A DNA stretch of 64,000 nt, from contig CAJYMH010000006.1 in the NCBI GenBank assembly GCA_913776195.1, forward strand, positions 1 through 64,000, read 5' to 3'. Position 1 is the stretch's first letter, and every line of letters starts with the position of its first letter. The translations under genes were made by a program, and so were the position numbers. The stretch comes from an uncultured Caulobacter sp. GTDB lineage: Bacteria > Pseudomonadota > Alphaproteobacteria > Caulobacterales > Caulobacteraceae. The notes beneath the pieces were generated by a model. That model made no database searches. It saw only the letters and a list, made by a program, of their open reading frames with translations, and was not told the origin of the DNA. Positions 53,877 through 61,900 of this stretch are shown piece by piece.

Positions 53877-55250
53877 GTGAACAGACGCGACATCATCACG
53901 GCGCTCGCCGCCAGCGCCATCCTCCCGTCTTCAGCCCTCGCGACCTCCGCCGAAGAGGCGATGCTGCGGGCCTGGCTCGACCGCTGGCTCCTGGCCTTCA
54001 ACGATCCCGACCTGCGGACCTACAAGGCCTTCGTGGAGCGCAACGCCCCCACGGTGGTCCCCTATGTAAACGACGACCTGTCCGTGCGCGAGGTGACCGG
54101 CGGATGCGAGCTGTTGTCGATCCAGGTGGCGGACGGCGCCGTCACCGCCACGGTCAGGGATCGCGCCTGGGACCGCCGCTCCCGCGTCGTCCTCTCGGCC
54201 AAGGGCGCCGACCGCCTGGACGACATCGCATTCCTCGGCGCGCCGGGCGGCGACGCGCCACAACGACTGAGCGACGCGCAGCTCGCCGACGCCGTCCGCG
54301 CCAAGCTGGCCGGCGAAGCCGCCCTCGGGCGGTTCAGCGGCGCCGCCTCCATCGCCGTCGGCGGCAAGCCCCTGCTAAGCATCCATCACGGCCTCGCCGA
54401 CGAGGCGACGGGCGCCGCCATCGCCCCGGACACCCGGTTCTGCATCGGCTCTATGGGCAAGCTGTTCACCGCCGTCGCCGTCATGAGCCTGGTCGAGCAG
54501 GGCCGCCTGTCCCTGTCCGACCCGCTCATCAGGCGCCTGCCCGACTACGCCAACCGGCGCCTGGCTCAGACGGTGACCATCGAGCAGCTGCTCACCCACA
54601 CCGGCGGCACGGGCGACATCTTCGGCGCCCCTTACGACCCCGCCGTCCACCGCACCGTGACCGACATCGTCCGCCTCTATGACGCCCGCGATCCCGTCTT
54701 CGCCCCCGGTGCGCGCTGGGGCTACAGCAATTTTGGCTTCGTCCTGCTGGGGGCCGTCATCGAGGCGGTCGAGCAACGCCCCTACGAGGCGGTCTTCGCC
54801 GAAACGATCTTCGCCCCCGCCGGCATGTCGCGGACCTCGCAAAGCTTCGCCGCCCCCGGCGTCACCGCCCTGCCCTATACCGGCGCCGCCGTCACCGGCC
54901 GCCGCGCTCTGGAGCCGTATGAAGGTCTCCCCGCAGGCGGCGGCTATTCGACGGTCGAGGATCTCCAGCGCTTCGTCGCCGCCCTGCGCGCCGGCCGCCT
55001 GATCAAGCCCGAAACCCTGAAGGCCATGCTCACCCCGCGCGTCCCCGCCGGCGCCGGTCACTGGGGCCTGGGCGTTCCGATCCGATCACGCGGCGGCCTG
55101 ACCTACTGGGGCCACGGCGGCGCGGCCCCCGGGGTCAACGCCGACCTGGCCGTCTATGGCGACAAATCCGTCGTCGTCCTCACCAACCGAGGCCACCCCG
55201 CCGCCTCGGTCGTCGGCGATTACATCGGGGTGAGGCTTGGAGCGGGCTGA
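53877..55250 (+). CDS. Secreted serine hydrolase of the class C beta-lactamase/esterase family
   Basis: The 457-residue protein has an N-terminal export signal with twin Arg (MNRRDIITALAASAILPSSALA), a DUF3471/NTF2-like N-terminal part (about 30-115), and a serine hydrolase domain with SMGK (SxxK nucleophile, in FCIGSMGKLFTAVAVMSL), YSN (WGYSNFGFVLLGAVIE) and HGGAAPG (KTG-like box). Such enzymes are mostly esterases or D-amino acid peptidases, so beta-lactam resistance should not be assumed. The GTG start is supported by GGAGG 11 bases upstream. Confidence 0.88.
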   Translation: MNRRDIITALAASAILPSSALATSAEEAMLRAWLDRWLLAFNDPDLRTYKAFVERNAPTVVPYVNDDLSVREVTGGCELLSIQVADGAVTATVRDRAWDRRSRVVLSAKGADRLDDIAFLGAPGGDAPQRLSDAQLADAVRAKLAGEAALGRFSGAASIAVGGKPLLSIHHGLADEATGAAIAPDTRFCIGSMGKLFTAVAVMSLVEQGRLSLSDPLIRRLPDYANRRLAQTVTIEQLLTHTGGTGDIFGAPYDPAVHRTVTDIVRLYDARDPVFAPGARWGYSNFGFVLLGAVIEAVEQRPYEAVFAETIFAPAGMSRTSQSFAAPGVTALPYTGAAVTGRRALEPYEGLPAGGGYSTVEDLQRFVAALRAGRLIKPETLKAMLTPRVPAGAGHWGLGVPIRSRGGLTYWGHGGAAPGVNADLAVYGDKSVVVLTNRGHPAASVVGDYIGVRLGAG

Positions 55251-55281
55251 GGCGAATACCATCGCTTCACCGTTTCGAACG

Positions 55282-56031
55282 CTATCGTAGGAAGTAGCCG
55301 TTCACCGTCCACCGCGCCCCCTCGCGAGCAAGCGTGACGGTTTCAGCCGCACCCTTCTTCGTGGCGAAGTCGGTCTCGAACAGGATGATCTTGTAGTCGC
55401 CATCGGGCGCGCCGGGCAAAGACCGCGCGTTCGAGACCATCACGACCTTGCGCGACGACACGGCGCCCAGTTGAAGCCTGAGCGGCCGAACGCTGGACAT
55501 CCAGGCAGCTTCGGACACCTGCGACCTGAGGAGCGTCCCCGACGCCTTCCAGCTCTCGCCCCAGCGCTGCGAGTCGAGCAGCTTGGTCCATTCCAGGGCG
55601 GCCTGGACGCCCTCCTTGTCCGCCTCCATCACCGCCGGAGGGATGGAGGCGGATGCGGACGTCGCCGAACTGTCCGTCCCCTTTTGCGCGACCATGGCGA
55701 GCGCAACTGCAACGACTATAGCCAACATGACGACCATACCTCCGATGAGCCAACCCAGCGGACGACCCGCAGGATGGCGACCGGCCACGCTTCCGACATC
55801 CGGCGTCCGGTGGGCGCCCCCAAGATTCATGTCCCCAAAAGATTCGTCGCCTCGCTCCGCGTCGCCCAGACGCCGCGCCGCCTCCCGGCTGCTGGTCACG
55901 CCCAGCTTCCGACGCGCCTCGCGAAGATACTCGTTGATCGTGTGGACCGAGAGGCCGAGCGTCGCGGCTGCGGACTTGGCGTCATGCCCCCGCAGGAGAA
56001 GCCGCAGCGTCTCCTTCTCCCGCTCGCTCAA
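55282..56031 (-). CDS. Membrane-tethered LuxR-type HTH protein with DUF4019-like periplasmic domain
   Basis: The 249-residue product begins with a LuxR/GerE HTH (SEREKETLRLLLRGHDAKSAAATLGLSVHTINEYLREARRKLG), then a linker, one membrane helix (GWLIGGMVVMLAIVVAVALAMVA, about 91-113) and a periplasmic domain with LDSQRWGESWKASGTLLRSQVSEAAW and LPGAPDGDYKIILFETDFATKKGAAETVTLAREGARWTVNGYF, which fits DUF4019. It would be a one-component membrane sensor. The only start codons are non-ATG: TTG at 56031, or a CTG near 56052 overlapping the upstream stop, so the exact start is uncertain. Confidence 0.8.
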   Translation of the reverse strand: MSEREKETLRLLLRGHDAKSAAATLGLSVHTINEYLREARRKLGVTSSREAARRLGDAERGDESFGDMNLGGAHRTPDVGSVAGRHPAGRPLGWLIGGMVVMLAIVVAVALAMVAQKGTDSSATSASASIPPAVMEADKEGVQAALEWTKLLDSQRWGESWKASGTLLRSQVSEAAWMSSVRPLRLQLGAVSSRKVVMVSNARSLPGAPDGDYKIILFETDFATKKGAAETVTLAREGARWTVNGYFLR

Positions 56032-56048
56032 AACGCCCCGTTGCTCGT

Positions 56049-56462
56049 TCAGGTCTCGTCATCCTGGTTAGGCTGGATCGGGCGCGGCGCCGCCTCCAGG
56101 TCCGCCAGCTTTTCGACCTTCAGCACCTTGGCGTCACAGGCGCGCAGCACGATGCGAAACTCGCCGCCCTTCCCCGGCTCCGGCATATCGAAATAGGCTG
56201 GGCCAATTCGGCTGGCGACGATGATCCTGTTGCCGGACAAGTCCGTCGAATGGGCCAGAATGAGGTGCGACTCCGGCCGTCCAAAACGGCGCTGCATCTC
56301 CGGCTCGAAATACCTGGTCCGCGCCGCGCGGACTGGCGGCCCCCATTGTTCGCCCGTCAGGGGCGGACACACCGCCGCCGCAGCGGCCGACTGAGGCTTC
56401 GGCTTGCTGGCGCAGCCTGACGCGACAACCAGGGCCGCACCGATGATGAAGAGCTGACGCAT
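56049..56462 (-). CDS. Putative lipoprotein upstream of the LuxR-DUF4019 gene
   Basis: The 137-residue product begins MRQLFIIGAALVVASGCASKPKP, a lipoprotein signal with lipobox ASGC. The mature domain contains two more Cys residues and a strand-rich central part (ESHLILAHSTDLSGNRIIVASRIGPAYFDM; GEFRIVLRACDAKVLKVEKL). I recognise no family. A GTG at 56471 is an alternative start. It is 17 bases upstream of the LuxR-type gene and probably co-transcribed with it. Confidence 0.68.
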   Translation of the reverse strand: MRQLFIIGAALVVASGCASKPKPQSAAAAAVCPPLTGEQWGPPVRAARTRYFEPEMQRRFGRPESHLILAHSTDLSGNRIIVASRIGPAYFDMPEPGKGGEFRIVLRACDAKVLKVEKLADLEAAPRPIQPNQDDET

Positions 56463-56490
56463 GTGCCTCACCCACTCCGCGTGACAGCGT

Positions 56491-56766
56491 TCACTGAGGG
56501 AAGCGCGCTCGCCCGTTGCGGCGGACCCAACGAACGGCCAGTCCTATGCCCCCATACACAATCACAGCGTAGATCGAAGCAATCACGATGCCGAGCCACC
56601 AGTAGATCGGCCAATAGAGCATCGTCGCGATCACGAACGGCCAGTTGAGCGGCTCCAAGCCAAGGAACTTAGCGTCGCGTCGCTCCCACAGCCTTGTCTT
56701 CGGGTCATTCGAAATCATCCGCCCACACAACCAGCGGTCGAAATGCCAGTCAAGCTGGCCGTACAT
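56491..56766 (-). CDS. Small membrane protein of unknown function
   Basis: The 91-residue product starts MYGQLDWHFDRWLCGRM and has two hydrophobic segments (PFVIATMLYWPIYWWLGIVIASIYAVIVYGGIGLAVRWV), Trp/Tyr-rich, with a basic C-terminus. I recognise no family. It is 28 bases upstream of the lipoprotein gene in the same orientation and may be the first gene of this short unit. Confidence 0.6.
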   Translation of the reverse strand: MYGQLDWHFDRWLCGRMISNDPKTRLWERRDAKFLGLEPLNWPFVIATMLYWPIYWWLGIVIASIYAVIVYGGIGLAVRWVRRNGRARFPQ

Positions 56767-57087
56767 CACGTGGCCTCAGGGAAACGCTAAAGAGCTAAGC
56801 CCATACCCGCTACTCCCGATACCAATACTCCCACGACTCTCGACCCCAAAAGCGAGACTCTGGAGACATCCGTAGCCCCGCTTATCCGCCCCTGTCCCCA
56901 GCGTGGGATGATGGGTCATGGCGATCCGTCAGCTCCACCCGTCCAGCCCGACCCCACGCCCGGCCGGCCCTTCGCGCCAGCCAGCAACCGCCGCGCTCCC
57001 CCCGCCCGCACCGAAACTTGTCCCCGCATCGCCCGCTCCGCGTGGCCCGATGGAGACACCGGACACCTTTCCAGCCATGTTGCCCCC
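56767..57087. other. Intergenic stretch without recognisable features
   Basis: About 320 bases between the small membrane protein gene and the acetyltransferase start. Open frames run through the second half on both strands, but they are Arg/Pro-rich and look like composition artefacts; the acetyltransferase frame itself is open back to 56908. I see no clear promoter, terminator or repeat. Confidence 0.4.
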
Positions 57088-57606
57088 GTGATCCCCGCCG
57101 AGTTTCTTCGCACCCCACGCCTGCTCTTCCGCCCTTTCAACGAGGCGGACCTGGACGCCCTCGCCGCGATCGTCGGCGACCCGCGCGTTTCGCGGTTCGT
57201 GGGCGATGGCCAGATGCTGGACCGCTCCGCCGCGGCCCTCTGGATCAGCCGGTCGAGAGAGAACGTCGAGCGCCACGGCTACGGCACCGGCGCGGTGGTG
57301 GAACAGGCGACCGGGCGGCTCGTCGGCTGGGCGGGGTGGGCTCGGACCGAAGGAGAGCCTGAAGAACTCGTCTATGGCTTCGCCTACGAGGCTTGGGGTC
57401 AAGGTTACGCCACGGAGATCGCGGCGGCGCTTGTTCGCTTCGCGATCGCGCCCCTCGGCCTAAGCGAACTTCGCGCCATCACCTATGAAGACAATCTGGC
57501 TTCACGGCGGGTTCTGGAGCGGTTGGGCTTCGAGCCGCTATCGACCGACGGGGACGAGATCATTCACCGCCTGCTTCTGCCGAGCGGGCGAGCCGACGCG
57601 GTGTGA
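57088..57606 (+). CDS. GNAT family N-acetyltransferase (RimJ/RimL type)
   Basis: The 172-residue product has the GNAT fold of the RimL subgroup: LRTPRLLFRPFNEADLDALAAIVGDPRVSRFVG, GWAGWARTEGEPEELVYGFAYEAWGQGYATEIAAALVRFA (acetyl-CoA pyrophosphate loop Q-G-Y-A-T) and ITYEDNLASRRVLERLGFE. The acceptor is unknown. I chose the GTG at 57088 since homologues begin shortly before LRTPRL; the frame is open for 60 more codons of low-complexity sequence. Confidence 0.82.
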   Translation: MIPAEFLRTPRLLFRPFNEADLDALAAIVGDPRVSRFVGDGQMLDRSAAALWISRSRENVERHGYGTGAVVEQATGRLVGWAGWARTEGEPEELVYGFAYEAWGQGYATEIAAALVRFAIAPLGLSELRAITYEDNLASRRVLERLGFEPLSTDGDEIIHRLLLPSGRADAV

Positions 57607-57690
57607 CCCATCCGCCCCACAGCCGCGCTTTGTGCCCCTGACGCGCATCACCCCCGTTGGACTTCGCCGCCGGCGACCTATGTTCGCCGC

Positions 57691-58569
57691 ATGGCGACCC
57701 ATGTTCCGTACAACAGCCTGCGCGCGCTCGAGGCCGCCGTCCGTCACCGCAGCTACAGCCGCGCCGCCCGCGAGCTGAACGTCACCCACGGCGCGGTCAG
57801 CCAGCAGATCCGCCGGCTGGAGGAGGAACTGGGCCAGACCCTGTTCCTGCGCACCGGCAACGACATGATCCCCACACCGGCGGCCGAGGACCTGGCCCGG
57901 GTGGTGGCCAAATCCGTGGCCGAGCTGACCAATGCCATGGAGGACGCCCGCTTCCAGGCCTCGCTCTGTCCCCTTGTGATCTCCATCGGGTCTTCGTTCG
58001 CCCGTCGCTGGCTGGCGCCGCGCATGGCGGCGATCTCGAAGATCGAGCCGTCACTGGAAGTGCGGACCGAGGACGCCCTGGCCAATCTGCGCACCGACGG
58101 GGTGGACGTGGCCATCCGCTTCGGAATCGGCCCTTGGACCGGGCTGGAAAGCCGCCAGATCTTCGCCGACAGCCTGGCGCCGGTGTGCAGTCCCGCCTTC
58201 CTGGCGCGGCACCCGCTGGAGAAGCCGGAGGATCTGGCCGACGTGCCGCTGCTGCGCCACACGGGCATCCCCTGGCGCATGTGGTTCGAGGCCCAGGGCC
58301 TGCCCACCCCGCCCGCCGCCCTGCGCGGCCTGCGGTTCGACGACACGTCCTTCATGCTCGACGCCGCCGTGCAGGGGGTGGGCGTGGCGCTGGGCCGGAT
58401 CGGCTTCGCCAAGGATGAGCTGGCGGCAGGGACCCTGGTCCGCCCCTTCGCCGGAGAGGTCGATATCCCCACCGCCCATCACTTCGTCTGGCGGGCCGAC
58501 AGTCACAAGCTGGCGCGGATCGAAGCCCTGCGCGACTGGATGTTGGCGGACTCGGCGCCGGCGCTGTAA
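57691..58569 (+). CDS. LysR family transcriptional regulator (GcvA-like)
   Basis: The 292-residue product has the LysR HTH (LRALEAAVRHRSYSRAARELNVTHGAVSQQIRRLEEELGQTLFLRTGNDM) and a periplasmic-binding-protein-like effector domain of the GcvA type (DGVDVAIRFGIGPWTGLESRQIFADSLAPVCSPAFL). LysR genes usually control a divergent neighbour, but the adjacent genes are in the same direction, so its target is unclear. Confidence 0.9.
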   Translation: MATHVPYNSLRALEAAVRHRSYSRAARELNVTHGAVSQQIRRLEEELGQTLFLRTGNDMIPTPAAEDLARVVAKSVAELTNAMEDARFQASLCPLVISIGSSFARRWLAPRMAAISKIEPSLEVRTEDALANLRTDGVDVAIRFGIGPWTGLESRQIFADSLAPVCSPAFLARHPLEKPEDLADVPLLRHTGIPWRMWFEAQGLPTPPAALRGLRFDDTSFMLDAAVQGVGVALGRIGFAKDELAAGTLVRPFAGEVDIPTAHHFVWRADSHKLARIEALRDWMLADSAPAL

Positions 58570-58698
58570 CGGCGCTTCGGCGAGAGGTTTCGCTGCGTCG
58601 CAGCAATCCCTTGTCGATCGTACGGGCGTTCGTGCTACATACCCCGCTTGTTTTTTCAGCGCCGGCGCCGCCGGAGCGTTCAAGCCAAGGCTTGGGTA

Positions 58699-59577
58699 AT
58701 GGTTGATATCAAGTCGGTCGGCGTCATCGGCGCGGGTCAGATGGGTTCCGGCATCGCGCACGTCGTGGCGCTGGGCGGTTATGACGTGCTGCTGCACGAC
58801 CTCTCGTCGGAGCGGATCGAGGCGGGCGTCGCCCTGATCGAGAAGAACCTTGCGCGCCAGGTCAGCCGCGGCCTCATCGGCGACGACGCTATGAAGGCCG
58901 CCCTGGCTCGCATCAAACCGGCCCCGGACCTGGCCGCCGTCGGCGCCGCAGACATCGCCATCGAGGCGGCGACCGAGAACGAGGAGATCAAGAAGTCGAT
59001 CTTCCGCAGCCTGGTCCCGCACCTGGGCCCGGACACGCTGCTGGCCTCCAACACATCGTCGATCTCGATCACCCGCCTGGCCTCGGTCACCGACCGTCCG
59101 GAACGGTTCATCGGCCTGCACTTCATGAATCCCGTGCCGATCATGAAGCTGGTGGAGATCATCCGCGGCATCGCCACGGACGTTCCGACCTACGAGACCG
59201 CCGTGAACTTCGCCCAGTCACTGGGCAAGACGACCTCCAACGCCGAGGACTTCCCGGCCTTCATCGTGAACCGCGTGCTGGTCCCGATGATCAACGAAGC
59301 GATCTACACCTTGTACGAGGGCGTCGGCACGGTGGACGCCATCGACACCGCCATGAAGCTGGGCGCCAATCATCCGATGGGCCCGCTGGAGCTGGGCGAC
59401 TTCATCGGCCTGGACACCGTCCTGTCGATCATGAACGTGCTTTACGAGGGCCTGGCGGACAGCAAGTACCGCCCCTGCCCGCTGCTGGTGAAATACGTCG
59501 AGGCCGGGTGGCTGGGCCGCAAGACCGGCCGCGGCTTCTACGACTACCGCGGCGAGACCCCGGTCCCCACGCGCTAA
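58699..59577 (+). CDS. 3-hydroxybutyryl-CoA dehydrogenase
   Basis: This NAD(P)-dependent enzyme interconverts (S)-3-hydroxybutyryl-CoA and acetoacetyl-CoA. The 292-residue product has VGVIGAGQMGSGIAHVVALGGYDVLLHD (Rossmann), ASNTSSISITRLA, RFIGLHFMNPVPIMKLVEII with the catalytic His, and GLDTVLSIMNVLYEGLADSKYRPCPLLVKYVEAGWLGRKTGRGFYDY. In alphaproteobacteria it usually follows etfBA directly; here about 6.5 kb lie between. The start at 58699 matches the family; 17 upstream codons are open. Confidence 0.94.
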   Translation: MVDIKSVGVIGAGQMGSGIAHVVALGGYDVLLHDLSSERIEAGVALIEKNLARQVSRGLIGDDAMKAALARIKPAPDLAAVGAADIAIEAATENEEIKKSIFRSLVPHLGPDTLLASNTSSISITRLASVTDRPERFIGLHFMNPVPIMKLVEIIRGIATDVPTYETAVNFAQSLGKTTSNAEDFPAFIVNRVLVPMINEAIYTLYEGVGTVDAIDTAMKLGANHPMGPLELGDFIGLDTVLSIMNVLYEGLADSKYRPCPLLVKYVEAGWLGRKTGRGFYDYRGETPVPTR

Positions 59578-59593
59578 GGCCGCGCGGGCTGGG

Positions 59594-61465
59594 TCACCCC
59601 AGCCCGAACGCGCTCGCCGCCCGGAACGTCACGAACGCCGCCAGGTAGGCCAAGCCCACCATGTAGAAGAACATCACCGACGGCCACAGCCAGCCGTTGG
59701 TCTCGCGCTTGACCACGCCCAGGGTCGGCGCGCACTGCGGCGCGAAGACGTACCAGGCCAGGAACGACAGGGCCGTGGCGATCGACCACTGGCTCGACAG
59801 CAGGCTGGCCAGTGCGTCGGTGGCCCCGTCGGCCTCGCTGACCGCATAGACGGTCCCCAGCACCGCCACCGCCACTTCGCGGGCCGCCATGCCGGGGATC
59901 AGGGCGATGGACATCTGCCAGTTGAAGCCGATCGGCTCCATGACCGGCTGGATGAAATGCCCGATCATCCCGGCGAAGCTATAATCGATGGCGGGCTCAG
60001 TCGCGCCTTCCGGCGGGTAGGGGAAGGTCGACAGCGCCCAGACCAGGATCATCAGCGGCAGGATGATGCGCCCCGCCCGGCTCATGAAGATGCGCGCCCT
60101 GATCCACAGGTTCATCAGGACGTTCTTGATGTCCGGCGCCTTGTAGGTCGGCAGCTCCATCATGAAAGGCTCCACTGAGCCTCTCCAGAAGATGCGGCGG
60201 ATGACGAAGGAGACGGTCAGGGCGCTGACGATGCCGGCGGCGTACAGCCCGAACATCACCAACCCTTGCAGGCTGACAAAGCCCCAGACGGTGGTGTTGG
60301 GAATGAAGGCGGCGATGATCAGGGTGTAGACCGGGATCCGCGCCGAACAGGTCATCAGCGGCGCCACCAGGATGGTGGTCAGGCGATCCTGCTTATTGTC
60401 GATCACCCGCGTGGACATGATCCCCGGGATCGCGCAGGCGAAGCTGGACAGCAGCGGGATGAACGCCCGCCCGTGCAGCCCGGCGCCGCCCATGATCTTG
60501 TCCATGAGGAAGGCCGCGCGGGCCATGTACCCGCTGTCCTCCAGCATGATGATGAAGAAGAACAGGATCAGGATCTGAGGCAGGAAGACCACAACGCTGC
60601 CGACCCCGCCGATCAGGCCGTCCACCAGCAGGCTCTGGATCAGGCCGTCGGGCAGGACGCCGTTGATCAGCTCGCTCAGGGCCGCGAATCCCGCCTCGAT
60701 TCCGTCCATGGCCGGGGTCGCCCAGGTGAACACCGCCTGGAACATGAGGAACAGCAGGCCCAGCAGGATGGCTAGGCCCGCCGCCGGATGCAGCAGGACG
60801 CCGTCGATGCGGCCGGTGATCGTGTCGGGTCGCTCGGCCGGCTTCACGCAAGCCTTCACGATGCGGCGGGCCTCGGCGTGGGCGTGGCGCAGGTCGGCCG
60901 AGGTCGGCTCACGCCAGACGTTCTCGCCCGGCGCGACGGTCTGGGCCACCGCATCGACCTGCCTCAGCAGGTCTTCCAGCCCGCGCTTGCGGGTGGCGAC
61001 GGTGGTGACGATCGGCGCGCCGATCTCCTTGGACAGGCGCTCGATGTCGATCTGCAGGCCCTGGCGCTGGGCGATGTCGAACATGTTCAGCGCCAGCACG
61101 AACGGACGACCGACCTGCTTCAACTCCAGCACCAGGCGCAGGATAAGACGCAGGTTGGTGGCGTCAGCCACGCAGACCACCACGTCAGGCGCTGTCTCGC
61201 CTTGCAGACGACCCAGGACGGCGTCGCGGGTCACCACCTCGTCCGGACTGCGGGCGCGCAAGGAGTAGGTGCCCGGCAGGTCGAGAACCGACAGCGTGCG
61301 GCCAGCCGGGGTCGTCAGAAGGCCTTCCTTCCGCTCGACCGTGACGCCGGCGTAGTTGGCCACCTTCTGCCGCGCGCCGGTCAAGGCGTTGAACAGGGCG
61401 GTCTTGCCGGAGTTGGGGTTGCCCACCAGCGCGGCGCGCAGGGGCGAAAGCGTCACGTCAGTCAA
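59594..61465 (-). CDS. feoB: Ferrous iron transport protein B
   Basis: FeoB is the inner-membrane Fe(II) transporter with an N-terminal G domain. The 623-residue product has G1 GNPNSGKTALFN, G3 DLPGTYSL and G4 NMFD, then the membrane part with the conserved core motifs (GRAFIPLLSSFACAIPGIMSTRVIDNKQDRLTTILVAPLMTCSARIPVY) and GMAAREVAVAVLG. It is shorter than the E. coli form (about 770), typical of compact FeoB proteins. It starts 3 bases after feoA, so the two form an operon, probably under Fur. Confidence 0.96.
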   Translation of the reverse strand: MTDVTLSPLRAALVGNPNSGKTALFNALTGARQKVANYAGVTVERKEGLLTTPAGRTLSVLDLPGTYSLRARSPDEVVTRDAVLGRLQGETAPDVVVCVADATNLRLILRLVLELKQVGRPFVLALNMFDIAQRQGLQIDIERLSKEIGAPIVTTVATRKRGLEDLLRQVDAVAQTVAPGENVWREPTSADLRHAHAEARRIVKACVKPAERPDTITGRIDGVLLHPAAGLAILLGLLFLMFQAVFTWATPAMDGIEAGFAALSELINGVLPDGLIQSLLVDGLIGGVGSVVVFLPQILILFFFIIMLEDSGYMARAAFLMDKIMGGAGLHGRAFIPLLSSFACAIPGIMSTRVIDNKQDRLTTILVAPLMTCSARIPVYTLIIAAFIPNTTVWGFVSLQGLVMFGLYAAGIVSALTVSFVIRRIFWRGSVEPFMMELPTYKAPDIKNVLMNLWIRARIFMSRAGRIILPLMILVWALSTFPYPPEGATEPAIDYSFAGMIGHFIQPVMEPIGFNWQMSIALIPGMAAREVAVAVLGTVYAVSEADGATDALASLLSSQWSIATALSFLAWYVFAPQCAPTLGVVKRETNGWLWPSVMFFYMVGLAYLAAFVTFRAASAFGLG

Positions 61466-61468
61466 AAC

Positions 61469-61774
61469 TCAGTTCCCCGACTCGAAACGGATGGAGATCG
61501 CATGGGCCTCGCGCCGGCGCAGGGCGACGCGCATGTCGTCCACCCGGACGGCGATGGGGTCGCCGCCGATCATGCCTTCATGCAGCAGCTCGATCGCCGC
61601 GCCCTCTACGAAGCCCAGCTCCAGCAGGCGTCGCTCCAGCTCATCGGCGTTCAGCACCCCATGTTCATCGTGGTCGCCCACATGAACGATGACGCCGCGT
61701 TCGCCGGGACGGGCCGTGCTGAGGGGGCGTACATCGCCCGCCAGGGTTTCCGTCGTGGCCGCGCCGTTGTGCAT
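61469..61774 (-). CDS. feoA: Ferrous iron transport protein A
   Basis: FeoA is a small SH3-like partner of FeoB. The 101-residue product has the family pattern LSTARPGERGVIVHVGDHDEHGVLNADELERRLLELGFVEGAAIELLHEGMIGGDPIAVRVDDMRVALRRREA. It is the first gene of feoAB, divergent from ubiD. A Fur-box-like sequence lies 18 bases upstream of its start. Confidence 0.92.
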   Translation of the reverse strand: MHNGAATTETLAGDVRPLSTARPGERGVIVHVGDHDEHGVLNADELERRLLELGFVEGAAIELLHEGMIGGDPIAVRVDDMRVALRRREAHAISIRFESGN

Positions 61775-61791
61775 GTCAGCTCCTGCAAAAA

Positions 61792-61810
61792 CTTGCGAAC
61801 GATTATCAGT
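61792..61810. promoter_or_regulatory. Candidate Fur box in front of feoAB
   Basis: CTTGCGAACGATTATCAGT shows the inverted symmetry of a Fur site, with TGCGAA on one side and TTATCA on the other, and resembles alphaproteobacterial Fur sites by eye. It is 18 bases from the feoA start. Fur control of feoAB is well established in other proteobacteria; the assignment here rests on position and pattern. Confidence 0.5.
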
Positions 61811-61900
61811 CCGGCTCCGCCCTGTCGATGCGACGGTTAGGCTTTGCGTCCTTCGACGCGCCCGCTAAAGCGATGCGGCGCAGTCTGCACGGGAGTTTTC

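Noticed and set aside
53877..58569. Serine hydrolase plus LysR regulator as an AmpC/AmpR beta-lactam resistance pair
   Set aside because: The LysR gene is more than 2 kb away, not divergent from the hydrolase, and is GcvA-like. The hydrolase has a MarR partner instead, and its family is mostly non-lactamase.
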